Part shown: positions 51,246 to 60,591 of the stretch, one piece after another
How the letters are laid out: every line of letters begins with the position of its first letter
Position numbering within the stretch: the stretch's first letter is position 1
Source: Bradyrhizobium cosmicum
GTDB lineage: Bacteria > Pseudomonadota > Alphaproteobacteria > Rhizobiales > Xanthobacteraceae
DNA length: 64,000 nt
Assembly: GCF_007290395.2 (NCBI RefSeq)
Contig: NZ_CP041656.2
Coordinates: 2,356,001-2,420,000 of the forward strand
Direction: 5' to 3'
Translations under genes and position numbers: made by a program
The notes under the pieces: model-generated
What the model was told of the DNA's origin: nothing
What the model saw: only the letters and a program-made list of their open reading frames with translations
Database searches by the model: none

Positions 51246-53966
51246 TTGGCCATTTCAGTTTCCGTCAGTGCCACCAACAACGCCGATATCGACGGCCTGC
51301 TGTCAGGCGTCAAATGGTCCGGCACGATCAGCTACAGCTTCCCCGATTCGCCCAGCGACTACATCAATCCGTACAGCGGCGGGGACAACGAGCCGACCAC
51401 TTCGGGCTTCGCCTCGGCGCCGAGCCAGATGCAGTCGGCCATCAACTACGCGATCGCACTGATCCTCGGCTACACCAACGCCAGCTTCCAGTACAACGGG
51501 ACCGGCAGCGCGAACGTCATGATCGCGCAGTCGCCGTCGGCCAATCCCACCTCCTACGCCTATTACCCCGGCGACTATGCGGCCGGCGGCGATGTATGGT
51601 TCGGAACGCAGTATAATTACTCGCTGGCCAAGCTCGGCAACTACTATTTCACGACCGCGCTGCACGAACTCGGCCACGCTCTCGGCCTCAAGCACAGCCA
51701 GGAGACGGGCGGTCCCGCCAATGTCGCGGTGCCGAGCGCACACGACGACAGTGAATACACCGTCATGAGCTATCGCAGCTATGTCGGCGCTTCGACCTCG
51801 ACCGGCTACACCAACGAGGCTTACGGATATCCGCAGACCTACATGGCCAACGATATCCTTGCGCTGCAAACACTGTACGGGGCGAACTTCACGACCCAGA
51901 GCGGCACCACCGTCTACACCTGGAGCCCGACGACGGGGCAGGAGTTCATCAACGGCGTGGGGCAGCCGGCGCCGGGCGGCGGCGCCGGCGGCTCCGCCAA
52001 CCGCATTTACGAGACGGTCTGGGACGGCGGCGGCGTCGACACCTACGACCTGTCGAACTACACGACGAATCTGAGCATCAATCTCAATCCCGGTGCAGTG
52101 TCGTTGTTCTCCTCCGTTCAGCTGGCCAATCTCGGCAACGGCCATTATGCGTCGGGCAACGTCTACAACGCCTATCTTTATAACAACGACGTGCGCTCCT
52201 ACATCGATAATGCCATGGGTGGATCCGGCAACGACACCATCTTGGGCAACGCCATTGCCAATGTGCTGAATGGCGGCTCCGGCAATGATACAATCACCGG
52301 TGGCGGCGGCAACGACACCATCGCGGGTGGATCGGGCACCGACATCGCGGTGTATTCGGGCAATAAGGCAAGCTACGCCGTTTCCTACAATTCTGCGACG
52401 CAGACCTTCACCATAGTCGACCAGCGCACGGGCTCACCTGACGGCGCCGACACGGTTTCAGGTGTTGAGAGCTTCCAATTCGCAGACGGCGTCGTCTCGA
52501 GCAATTTCCTCGCAAATCCGCCTGTATCAATCGAGGCGATCGGCACCACGAGTCTACTTCAAAGCGGGAGCAACTTCTATATGTCCCCGGTGGGCGGTGG
52601 CGCGGGCGTAGGCTTGAAATACGGTGGCACGCCGGTCGTGGCCGGGCAGTTCGGGGTCTGGACGCCGGTTGCCGCGGAGCAGACCGCGAACGGTTATGAC
52701 ATTGCTTGGAAAGCGTCCGGCAACAGCCAGTTTATCATCTGGCACACTGACGGTAATGGAAACTATCAAAATGATTCCGGTGTGGTGTCAGGGGCTAGCG
52801 TTGCGCTCGAGCAAGCGGAAAGCAGCCTCCATCAAGATCTGAACGGGGATGGGACCATCGGCATAGCGGCATTGACCATCGAATCGTCCGGCAGCACGAG
52901 CCTGATCCAGTCGGGCAGCAATTTTTACATGAAGCCCGTGGGTGGTGGCTCTGGTTTGGCACTGACCTATGGCGGCTCGCCGATCGTGGCCGGGCAGTTC
53001 GGAGGTTGGACGCCGATCGGCGCGGAGCAGACCGCGAGTGGATATGATGTTGCATGGAAAACGTCCGGAGCCGATCAGTTCATCATCTGGCACACCGATA
53101 GCAACGGCAACTATCGAGACCACGTCGGAGCGGTGTCAGGCACCAGCGCCACGCTGGAGCAGGCGGAGAGTAGTTTCCATCAGGATCTCAACGGGGATGG
53201 GACCGTTGGTTTCGCCGCAGCGATCGCGGCCATTGAATCGTTTGGCAGCACGAGCCTGACCCAGACCGGCTCGAATTTTTTCATGAACCCTGTTGGAGGC
53301 GGTTCCGGGCAGGAGCTGAGCTACGGCGGTTCGCCAGTGGTGGCTGGGCAGTTCGGCGTCTGGAAGCCGGTCGGCGCGGAGCAGACGTCGAACGGATACA
53401 TGGTTGCCTGGCAGGCTGGCGTGTCAAATCAGTTCATCATCTGGAATACCGACAGCAGCGGCAATTATCGCAGCGACACAGGCGTGCTCTCGGATACCAG
53501 CGCGACGCTGGAGCAGGCGGAGAGCAGCCTTCATCAGGATCTCAACGGAGACGGGACGATCGGCGTTGTCACCTCGGTCCAGACGATCGAAGCGGCGGGC
53601 AGCACGAGCCTCGTCCAGAACGGCAGCAATTTCTACTTCAATCCCGTTGCTGGCGGCTCGGGGCCCGAGCTGAAATACGTTGGCTCCCCCGTAACGGCCG
53701 GACAGTTCGGAGTCTGGACTCCGGTCGGCGCCGAACAGACTGCGAATGGATACGAGCTTGCTTGGCAGGCTGGCGCGTCAAATCAGTTCATCATCTGGAA
53801 CACCGATAGCAGCGGCAACTATCTCAGTGACACGGGCGTGATTTCTGGCACGAGCTCGACGCTCGCTCAGGCGGAAAGCCGCTTTCATCAGGATCTCAAT
53901 CACGATGGGACCACCGGTCCGGCAGCGGCTGCCCCTCTGGCAAGCGACTGGCATTTCCTTGCATAG
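51246..53966 (+). CDS. M10-type metalloprotease with RTX and tryptophan-rich repeats (906 aa)
   Basis: A serralysin-like zinc endopeptidase: HELGHALGLKH (His140, Glu141, His144, His150) and a Met-turn at Met174 (TVMSYRSY). Three RTX nonapeptide-type repeats follow (GGSGNDTILG..., res 325-366). Then come four copies of a ~110-residue repeat (from res ~428) of the W_rich_C kind, with GGSPVVAGQFGVWTP.GAEQT.NGY.VAW and IIWNTDS.GNY. Each repeat ends in an EF-hand-like Ca loop DLNGDGT.G. No signal peptide, so export by a type I system is expected; none is encoded nearby. TTG start at 51246 is supported by GGAGAG. Confidence 0.9.
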   Translation: MAISVSVSATNNADIDGLLSGVKWSGTISYSFPDSPSDYINPYSGGDNEPTTSGFASAPSQMQSAINYAIALILGYTNASFQYNGTGSANVMIAQSPSANPTSYAYYPGDYAAGGDVWFGTQYNYSLAKLGNYYFTTALHELGHALGLKHSQETGGPANVAVPSAHDDSEYTVMSYRSYVGASTSTGYTNEAYGYPQTYMANDILALQTLYGANFTTQSGTTVYTWSPTTGQEFINGVGQPAPGGGAGGSANRIYETVWDGGGVDTYDLSNYTTNLSINLNPGAVSLFSSVQLANLGNGHYASGNVYNAYLYNNDVRSYIDNAMGGSGNDTILGNAIANVLNGGSGNDTITGGGGNDTIAGGSGTDIAVYSGNKASYAVSYNSATQTFTIVDQRTGSPDGADTVSGVESFQFADGVVSSNFLANPPVSIEAIGTTSLLQSGSNFYMSPVGGGAGVGLKYGGTPVVAGQFGVWTPVAAEQTANGYDIAWKASGNSQFIIWHTDGNGNYQNDSGVVSGASVALEQAESSLHQDLNGDGTIGIAALTIESSGSTSLIQSGSNFYMKPVGGGSGLALTYGGSPIVAGQFGGWTPIGAEQTASGYDVAWKTSGADQFIIWHTDSNGNYRDHVGAVSGTSATLEQAESSFHQDLNGDGTVGFAAAIAAIESFGSTSLTQTGSNFFMNPVGGGSGQELSYGGSPVVAGQFGVWKPVGAEQTSNGYMVAWQAGVSNQFIIWNTDSSGNYRSDTGVLSDTSATLEQAESSLHQDLNGDGTIGVVTSVQTIEAAGSTSLVQNGSNFYFNPVAGGSGPELKYVGSPVTAGQFGVWTPVGAEQTANGYELAWQAGASNQFIIWNTDSSGNYLSDTGVISGTSSTLAQAESRFHQDLNHDGTTGPAAAAPLASDWHFLA
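52528..53935 (+). repeat. Four in-frame ~350-bp repeats encoding W-rich domains
   Basis: Repeat units begin near 52528, 52873, 53227 and 53580, each about 350 bases. Units start with an IE..G(S/T)TSL element and end with a calcium-loop DLNGDG. Divergence between copies, mainly at third positions, points to old duplication under selection. Confidence 0.85.
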
Positions 53967-54046
53967 GCACAGGAGGCAAATCGGTCCAGCCGCGTACGAA
54001 ATCGGTGATGCAGCCTCTTTCCGATTTCAACAGAACGGAAACGGCC

Positions 54047-55615
54047 CTATGGAGCTGGGCGGTTGGCAATCGTCGTGATGTTCAAAACCTTACAATCCGG
54101 ATTTGCATATTCACGATCGTCCACGTGAACGTTCACGCAACCTCGCGCGGGTAGCGAGGCGCGGAGTTCCGGTGACATTGGTGTGCCGCCCCATTTGACC
54201 GACAGTTTTCCATAGTATTCGGGGTTCACGGATTTTTCGCCCGGATCGAAGTACACAACCGTGTCAGGCATCCTTCGCTTCAAGAACATGATGAGAGAGA
54301 GCTTGGGCTCCCATTCCAGGACGGGGCCCGATGCGATCAGCACCGGGTTCTTGTCCGCCTTGCGCGCTTCAAGGAGCAGCCTCGCGGCTTCGCTCACCGC
54401 ATTGTCCGTGTCTGTATTGAACTGAAGCCACCAGTCCCGGCTCTTGAGCACATTGGGCGAGAACAGGCCCTTGTTGATGATGAGGACCGCGAGGCAGCAG
54501 GCGATGGCGATGCCTCCCGTTCGTGGCGCGATCGTCCGGTCGCCTGCTTTCGCGAGCCTGCCAAACACGATGGCTGCGACGAGAGCCTGCATCAAGGCCA
54601 GCGGGTAGCCGTACCGCATGCCGATGGCGTCGTTAGCCCCGTCATAGGTCATCGAATGGCTGATGTAGTAGAGGGTCAGTCTCAGGATCTCGACTGACAC
54701 AGATGCGAGCACGAGAGCTGCTAGCTCGCCCCGGCTGATCTTCAGTTGGTCGAACCCGCGAACGTACGTGACCGCGGCCAGAACGGGAATCGGAATCAGA
54801 ACGAGCCAAGCGAGCGAGTCGTGCCTTCGATGATGCCAATACGACTGTAGAGGGCCCCACGGAGACACCATGCCGGAACTCGCTGCGCCGGCCGTGATGA
54901 GCAGCATGACCACGAACACGATCGCGCCGGTAACGAGCAGAGCCGCTCCAGCCGCGACCATCCGCTTCATGCCGCTCAGGAAGCCGCAAGCCACCAGCAA
55001 CCCCCCGATCGCGATCATTAGAGGCGAGTCGGCTTCCTTCATGGCTCCGAACAGCAGGGCTGTCGGTATCGCAAGGTAAAGGGCGGAGGTTCGTCCGGTT
55101 TCGATCCAGCGCCAGAGCAGCCAGATCAGAGGGGTTCCGACCATGATGCATTCGATCTCGACGGGACCAAGTCTCGGAAAGATGTCAGCCCACGATTTAT
55201 GGCCGAGATAGAACGCGGCAAACAGCAGTGCGCTTGGAATGCCAAAAGTCCGGAGGACAAGGGAGAAGATCAGCGTCGTCGTGCTGAGGTACAGCAGGAA
55301 ATTGGCAATGTACCAAAGGCGAATGTTGCTCCCAAACAGATAGGTCTGGATCGACTTGAACACATAGAAGGCAGGACGAAACCGGGTTGCTGCTCCCTTG
55401 GTCGCCAGTTCCTGATACTCGTCGGTGTTCTTCAGGTCGGTCCATATTTCCTGTAGGGTTGCGGTCGACTTGTCGCCCAGCGGATAAAGGATGTCGTGGT
55501 CGTCGATGAGCGACGGCGTTGCGTGGTCGATGAAGGTGCCGAACTGCAGAATGAGCAATCCTGCGAGGACGCTCGCAAACAACAGAGTTAGTGCGGTGCA
55601 GGGCTTTTTCGGCAT
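54047..55615 (-). CDS. GT-C-like polytopic membrane protein (522 aa)
   Basis: N-terminal segment, an external loop with SLIDDHDILYPLGD, then about ten membrane segments to res ~390 and a soluble periplasmic C-terminal domain of ~130 residues. The acidic DDHD in the first loop fits the GT-C glycosyltransferase layout. No family name can be assigned with confidence. Less GC-rich than the rfb genes that follow; it faces away from rfbF. Confidence 0.7.
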   Translation of the reverse strand: MPKKPCTALTLLFASVLAGLLILQFGTFIDHATPSLIDDHDILYPLGDKSTATLQEIWTDLKNTDEYQELATKGAATRFRPAFYVFKSIQTYLFGSNIRLWYIANFLLYLSTTTLIFSLVLRTFGIPSALLFAAFYLGHKSWADIFPRLGPVEIECIMVGTPLIWLLWRWIETGRTSALYLAIPTALLFGAMKEADSPLMIAIGGLLVACGFLSGMKRMVAAGAALLVTGAIVFVVMLLITAGAASSGMVSPWGPLQSYWHHRRHDSLAWLVLIPIPVLAAVTYVRGFDQLKISRGELAALVLASVSVEILRLTLYYISHSMTYDGANDAIGMRYGYPLALMQALVAAIVFGRLAKAGDRTIAPRTGGIAIACCLAVLIINKGLFSPNVLKSRDWWLQFNTDTDNAVSEAARLLLEARKADKNPVLIASGPVLEWEPKLSLIMFLKRRMPDTVVYFDPGEKSVNPEYYGKLSVKWGGTPMSPELRASLPARGCVNVHVDDREYANPDCKVLNITTIANRPAP

Positions 55616-55835
55616 GACCAGGTCTGTGCGTGGCGGCGGGGATCGATTTCAGCCGGACCATACCGATGTCGACCGTCAACTGTCGACTCCGCGACAGAGG
55701 CAAACTCGTCGGAAATCGCCAGCAGGGCGGATTCTGGCGCGTTACCCGCCCTGGCTTCCCAATTGACGGCCTAGAGGCCCTGAAGTAACCAGTGCTCAAC
55801 TGGAAGTAATTTTCTCGGACTTCGGCAGGATTCCA

Positions 55836-56606
55836 ATGAAAGTCGTAATCCTCGCAGGAGGCTTGGGTACTCGGATCGCCGAGGAGACCAGCACGCGGCC
55901 GAAGCCGATGGTCGAGATCGGCGGCCGGCCCATCTTGTGGCACATCATGAAGATCTACAGCCACTACGGCTTCAATGATTTCGTGATCTGCCTCGGCTAC
56001 AAGGGCTACATGATCAAGGAGTACTTCGCGAACTACTTCCTGCACATGTCCGACGTGACGTTCCATCTCGCCGAGAACCGGATGGAAGTACATCGCGAAA
56101 CTGCGGAGCCCTGGCGAGTCACGCTAGTTGACACCGGCGAGGAAACGCAGACCGGCGGCCGGCTGAAGCGGGTGCTGCCTTACGTCGCGGACGAGCCGTT
56201 CTTCGCGCTGACCTATGGCGACGGCGTCGCCGACATCGATCTCGGTGCCGAGATCGCCTTCCACAAGGCGCATGGCCGCAGGGCCACCGTCTCGGTGGTC
56301 CGGCCGGCAAAACGATTCGGCGCGGTGGCGATCGAGGGCGACCGGGTCGTCAATTTCGAGGAGAAGCCGAACGACGACGGCGGCTGGATCAATGGCGGCT
56401 TCTTCCTGCTGTCGCCGTCGGTCGGTGATCTCATCGCGGACGACAAGACGATCTGGGAGCGCGAGCCGATGGAGCAACTGGTGCGCGGCGACGATCTGCG
56501 CGCCTATGTGCATCCCGGCTTTTGGCACCCGATGGACTCGCTGCGCGATCGCAACTTCCTCGAGGCCGAATGGGCGGGCAAACGCGCCAAATGGAGGGTC
56601 TGGTGA
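55836..56606 (+). CDS. rfbF: Glucose-1-phosphate cytidylyltransferase (256 aa)
   Basis: Makes CDP-glucose from CTP and glucose-1-phosphate. The nucleotidyltransferase signature VILAGGLGTRIAEETSTRPKPMVEIGG, the catalytic TYGDGVADID and GFWHPMDSLRDRNFLE near the end are all typical of RfbF. AGGA precedes the ATG. The stop overlaps the start of rfbG as GTGA. First committed step of the CDP-deoxyhexose branch. Confidence 0.97.
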   Translation: MKVVILAGGLGTRIAEETSTRPKPMVEIGGRPILWHIMKIYSHYGFNDFVICLGYKGYMIKEYFANYFLHMSDVTFHLAENRMEVHRETAEPWRVTLVDTGEETQTGGRLKRVLPYVADEPFFALTYGDGVADIDLGAEIAFHKAHGRRATVSVVRPAKRFGAVAIEGDRVVNFEEKPNDDGGWINGGFFLLSPSVGDLIADDKTIWEREPMEQLVRGDDLRAYVHPGFWHPMDSLRDRNFLEAEWAGKRAKWRVW

Positions 56607-57670
56607 CGGACCCTGCGTTCTGGCGCGGCAAGAAGGTCTTCCTGACCGGGCATACCGGCTTCAAGGGCGCATGGGCCTCGCTTCTGCTGCGGCGCCTCGG
56701 GGCCAGCGTCTACGGCTATGCACTGCCGCCGACGCACCAATCTGCGCTGTTCGTGACGGCGCGTGTCGCAGACGACATCAAGCATCGCGTGGCCGACATC
56801 CGCGATCTCTCCGCCTTGCGCGCCGCGATGGCGGAGGCCGAGCCCGACATCGTCATCCACATGGCGGCGCAAGCGCTGGTGCGCCCGTCCTATGAGGAGC
56901 CGGTCGAGACCTTCGCAACCAACGTCATGGGCACGGTACATGTGCTGGAAGCGGCCCGGCCGCTGGCTTGCGTGCAGGTGATCCTGAATGTCACCAGCGA
57001 CAAGTGCTACGAAAACAATGGCACAGGGACGGCCTTTCGCGAAGGCGACCGTCTCGGCGGCGACGATCCCTACAGCAACAGCAAGGCCTGCGCCGAGCTC
57101 GTGACGCATTCCTATCGCCACAGCTTCTTCAACCAGAAGGGAGCAGCCCGCGTCGCTAGCGCGCGCGCCGGCAACGTTTTCGGCGGCGGCGATTTCGCGC
57201 GCGACCGCCTGGTGCCGGACGCGATGCAGGCGTTCCTGGCGGGCGAGGCGCTGCGCATCCGCAATCCCAATTCGGTGCGGCCCTGGCAGCACGCGCTCGA
57301 CCCGGTGCTCGGTTATCTCGAGCTGGTCGAGCGGCTGGCGGGCGATGAACGTTTCACCGGAGGCTGGAATTTCGGGCCCGATGCCGCGAGCGAAGTGCCG
57401 GTCGGGACCGTGGTCGATCGTCTGATCGCGCTGTGGGGGGACGGCGCGCGCTGGACCGCCGATGCCGGCCCGCATCCCCACGAAGCCGCCTATCTCAGGC
57501 TCGACTGCGGGAAGGCGCGCAACGAACTCGGCTGGACGCCGCGGCTCGATCTGGCACAGGGCCTGCGGCTCACGGTCGACTGGTACAAGGCCCTGCGCGA
57601 TGGCCGGGACCTGCGCAAATTCTCGCTAGATCAACTCGACCAGGTCGTCGGCGCCACCCAGGCAGCGTGA
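56603..57670 (+). CDS. rfbG: CDP-glucose 4,6-dehydratase (355 aa)
   Basis: Converts CDP-glucose to CDP-4-keto-6-deoxyglucose. NAD-binding GHTGFKGAW (res ~14-22), MAAQALVRPSYEEPVET, catalytic Thr-Ser-Asp (NVTSDKCYEN) and YSNSKACAE (Tyr-x3-Lys). The frame is open further upstream, but GTG at 56603 has GGAGGG five to six bases before it and overlaps the rfbF stop as GTGA. The ATG at 56591 is the alternative. No rfbH (3-dehydrase) follows, so the sugar keeps its 3-OH. Confidence 0.95.
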   Translation: MTDPAFWRGKKVFLTGHTGFKGAWASLLLRRLGASVYGYALPPTHQSALFVTARVADDIKHRVADIRDLSALRAAMAEAEPDIVIHMAAQALVRPSYEEPVETFATNVMGTVHVLEAARPLACVQVILNVTSDKCYENNGTGTAFREGDRLGGDDPYSNSKACAELVTHSYRHSFFNQKGAARVASARAGNVFGGGDFARDRLVPDAMQAFLAGEALRIRNPNSVRPWQHALDPVLGYLELVERLAGDERFTGGWNFGPDAASEVPVGTVVDRLIALWGDGARWTADAGPHPHEAAYLRLDCGKARNELGWTPRLDLAQGLRLTVDWYKALRDGRDLRKFSLDQLDQVVGATQAA

Positions 57671-58561
57671 TCAGCGCGATAGTTCCAGAATCTCGGCGAT
57701 GCGTGCCTGCGGGGGTACCGCGTGCTTCAGATACGCACCCGAGCGCACCGCCAGGTAGGATTTGAGCAGGACGACGAGCGCGAGGATGGCACGCTCTATA
57801 TCCGGCGCCAGACCGGTCCGGCCAAAGGCCGCCGTTGGCAGGAACGCCCGGTTTTCCATGAAGGTCAGCCAGTACAGATAGTCGTAGCCGGCGATGCCGT
57901 CGAACGCGTCCTCCCAGTCGATGACGCGTAGCTCGGTGCCCGCAAGCATGATGTTCTTCGGCCCAAAATCGCCGTGGCAGAGCGCTGCGGGCAGCTTTGG
58001 GAAGCGTTCTTCGAGCCGTGCGATGAGCCCGCGCGTTTCAGCCGCGGTGGCCTGCTCGATCAAGTTGCGATCCGAAAGCGTCTCCAGCGCGCGAGCGGCG
58101 GAGGCCAAATAGAGTTGGAACGACGGAAGATGGTCCGGCCGCCAATCGCCGAGGCGTTCGCTGCATTCGCCCGCGATTGCGGCCGCCTCGGCGGGCTGCA
58201 TCGGGCCGGCCAGCGGCAGCAGCGCCGGCATCAGCAGGCAGAGCCGAGCCGTTCCATCCGCGAGCCGGACGTCGAAGCGGTCGAGCACGATGGTACTACC
58301 ATAGAGCCGCACAAGCACGTCCGCTTCCTTCGCAAGGCTCGCGCGGGCGTCTGCGCCTGGAAGATGTGTCTTCAGAAACCGCTTCTCGCCCGCAATCTCC
58401 GCATCGAAGCAGACACCGAGCGTGCCGCCGAGCGCCGGCGTCACGCTGACGGCGCGGCCAGATGATTGCAGCTGTTGCCGCAGCGCGGGCAAGACGCGCG
58501 CGCGATCGGCGGCGATGTCGGGACGGTCGTCGGTTTCGAAGAACCCGATCTTACCCAGCAC
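57671..58561 (-). CDS. Phosphotransferase (APH/choline kinase fold) (296 aa)
   Basis: Kinase-like fold with the catalytic loop CHGDFGPKNIM and the metal site VIDWEDAFDGIAGYD. Small-molecule kinases of this fold phosphorylate sugars, choline, homoserine or antibiotics. It is coupled to the sulfotransferase (start overlaps the end of that gene by 11 bases) and abuts rfbG tail-to-tail. A role in making a phosphorylated sugar precursor is inferred from the cluster. Confidence 0.88.
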   Translation of the reverse strand: MLGKIGFFETDDRPDIAADRARVLPALRQQLQSSGRAVSVTPALGGTLGVCFDAEIAGEKRFLKTHLPGADARASLAKEADVLVRLYGSTIVLDRFDVRLADGTARLCLLMPALLPLAGPMQPAEAAAIAGECSERLGDWRPDHLPSFQLYLASAARALETLSDRNLIEQATAAETRGLIARLEERFPKLPAALCHGDFGPKNIMLAGTELRVIDWEDAFDGIAGYDYLYWLTFMENRAFLPTAAFGRTGLAPDIERAILALVVLLKSYLAVRSGAYLKHAVPPQARIAEILELSR

Positions 58562-59504
58562 GATAGAGCGGGCCCAGATAGTCGATCTGGTCGTAGCCGA
58601 AATGGCGGGCCAGCGCCGCGGTGCCCTGCGCGATCTGCTTGCGCTCCTCGGCCGAGAGCTCCTGGATCACGGCCTGGTTGTAGTCCTTGGTGCTCTTGAG
58701 CACGGTTCCCCAGGGCGCGATGGAGTCCTTGATCTCGACGCCGTTCCAGCTCGGATAGAGCATGCTGTCGGCGAACGGCACGCCTATGAAGCCGGCGGCT
58801 TCCGTCATGAACTTGCGCTTGTCCTCTACGAGGTCCTCGTAGCGGAAGATGCGCACGTTGTCCGGATACATCTTGGCGAACATCTCGACGGTCGAGTGAT
58901 AGATGTTCCAGGTAATCAGGTATTTTGACAGCGGCTGCGGGAAGGGACGGCGCTTGGTGTCGCGATAGGCCGAGAACGGATTGCGGACGATGTGCAGGAT
59001 GCGGATGTTCGGGAAGTCGCGCACCATGCGGTCGGCGTCGATACCGATGGCGGGCGAGTAGCCGACGTGGACCATGCCGGGGCGCGGCTTGGTGTAATAG
59101 TTCTCCCAGGCCGCGAAGGTCGAGCGGAAGTAGGCTTCGACCACTTGGCGGCGGAAGATCGGCGGCTCACCGACGATCCGCGCAAATTCGGCGACGCGCT
59201 TCTTCTCGTCCATGACGCAATCGGCGTCGCGGAACTTGGAGCCGTTGCGCTTGCGTAGGAACGTCTTCAGCTCCTCGTCGATCATCTGCTCGTAGAGTTC
59301 GACCGCCGTCAGCCCTTCAGGAAATTCGGGATAGCGGTACTGAACGCGCTCGACGGAGGCGAGGAAGTCGTTGAAGTTGCGATTGCCGAGCTGCGATTCG
59401 AAGGGATAGACGAGCAGGTCGGGATGGCCATCGAAGTGCCGGTGGGTGACGTTTCCGCCGTGCTCGAAGCCCGCGGAAATCATGGCCAGCCTGAAGTCGC
59501 TCAT
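58551..59504 (-). CDS. Sulfotransferase-family protein (317 aa)
   Basis: Sulfotransferase-type P-loop protein. The 3'-phosphate-binding strand is in ILHIVRNPFSAYRDTKRR, and the C-terminal EDLVEDKRKFMTEAAGFIGVPF is typical. The 5'-phosphosulfate loop at the N-terminus (AMISAGFEHGGNVTHR) deviates from the common GxxRSGTT form, so activity on PAPS is likely but not certain. The target could be the glycan built by the neighbouring genes. Divergent from the epimerase. Confidence 0.85.
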   Translation of the reverse strand: MSDFRLAMISAGFEHGGNVTHRHFDGHPDLLVYPFESQLGNRNFNDFLASVERVQYRYPEFPEGLTAVELYEQMIDEELKTFLRKRNGSKFRDADCVMDEKKRVAEFARIVGEPPIFRRQVVEAYFRSTFAAWENYYTKPRPGMVHVGYSPAIGIDADRMVRDFPNIRILHIVRNPFSAYRDTKRRPFPQPLSKYLITWNIYHSTVEMFAKMYPDNVRIFRYEDLVEDKRKFMTEAAGFIGVPFADSMLYPSWNGVEIKDSIAPWGTVLKSTKDYNQAVIQELSAEERKQIAQGTAALARHFGYDQIDYLGPLYRAG

Positions 59505-59673
59505 GCGTCTACCCCTGTGTCGTCAAACGTCGGTTCTGGCCCCCCGTTTAGCTGCATGGGCCGGATAATCAAGTTCGGATAGGGCCCGGCAGGGGCGGAA
59601 ATACGTCTCCGGGCCGGTGCGTGTTCCCGAGGCGGGACATTGACGGACCCGGGTGGCTGATCTACCCGGGGCC

Positions 59674-60591
59674 ATGCGTGTTTTTGTCACCGGCGCGAGC
59701 GGTTTTCTGGGCTCCTATCTCGTTGCAGACCTGCTGGCGGGGGGGCATGAGGTGGCCGTCCTGTTGCGGCCGGACAGCGCCTCCTGGCGTCTCGGGGAAG
59801 CCCATGGCCGCTTGCACGTTATTCCGGGCGCCCTGGAGCACCTGGAGGGGCTGCACGGCGCTCTGGGGGCCTTTGCGCCGGAGGCGGTCGTGCACATGGC
59901 CTGGCGCGGCGTTGCTGGCAGCGACCGCAACAGCCCGGTGCAGGCAGCGAACGTCGCCGATACAGTCGGACTTGTCGAGCTCGCCGCCCAGGCTGGGTCC
60001 AAGATCTTCGTCGGTGCCGGATCGCAAGCCGAATACGGCCCCTATGATAGGGCGATCCGCGAGGACGACCTACCACGGCCGACGACGCTTTACGGCATGG
60101 CCAAGCTCGCGGCCGGATCAATGGCGATGCGCTTGTGCGAGGAGCGGGGACTGCGTGCGGCATGGCTGCGGATCTTCTCGACGTACGGTCCGAAGGATGC
60201 GGATTACTGGCTGATCCCGAGCATGATCCGGAACCTGCGCTCAGGACAACATATGGCTCTGACGGCCTGTGAGCAGCGCTGGGGTTTTTTGCACGCGCGC
60301 GATGCGGCCGCGGCCTTCCGGCTCGCGATCACGCAAGCGGCTGCGAGCGGCATCTTCAACGTCGGCAGCCCGGAGGCGCCGCCGCTGCGCGAGACGGTGA
60401 CCAAGCTGCGTGATCTCGTCGACCCCGGCGCAACCCTGGGGTTCGGCGAGTTGGCCTACCGGCCCGATCAGGTTATGATCCTGGCCGCTGACGTTTCGCG
60501 CATGCTCGCGTTGGGCTGGAAGCCCGAAGTGTCGTTGGACGAAGGACTACGCGAAACGGTAAACTGGCATGACACGACCAAACCTTCCTGA
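59674..60591 (+). CDS. NAD-dependent epimerase/dehydratase (305 aa)
   Basis: Extended SDR: GASGFLG (res 7-13), VHMAWRGVAG, GAGSQAEYG and catalytic YGMAKLAA (Tyr-x3-Lys). The wording is closest to nucleotide-sugar 4-ketoreductases/epimerases of the CDP-abequose synthase type. ATG at 59674 gives the usual start MRVFVTGASGFLG. Its end overlaps the transketolase N-subunit by 23 bases, so the three genes are translated together. Likely reduces or epimerises the CDP-keto sugar made by RfbG. Confidence 0.9.
   Translation: MRVFVTGASGFLGSYLVADLLAGGHEVAVLLRPDSASWRLGEAHGRLHVIPGALEHLEGLHGALGAFAPEAVVHMAWRGVAGSDRNSPVQAANVADTVGLVELAAQAGSKIFVGAGSQAEYGPYDRAIREDDLPRPTTLYGMAKLAAGSMAMRLCEERGLRAAWLRIFSTYGPKDADYWLIPSMIRNLRSGQHMALTACEQRWGFLHARDAAAAFRLAITQAAASGIFNVGSPEAPPLRETVTKLRDLVDPGATLGFGELAYRPDQVMILAADVSRMLALGWKPEVSLDEGLRETVNWHDTTKPS

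Noticed and set aside
52528..53935. Direct repeats as a possible CRISPR array or tandem satellite
   Set aside because: Units are ~350 bases, diverged, in frame and encode a repeated protein domain.
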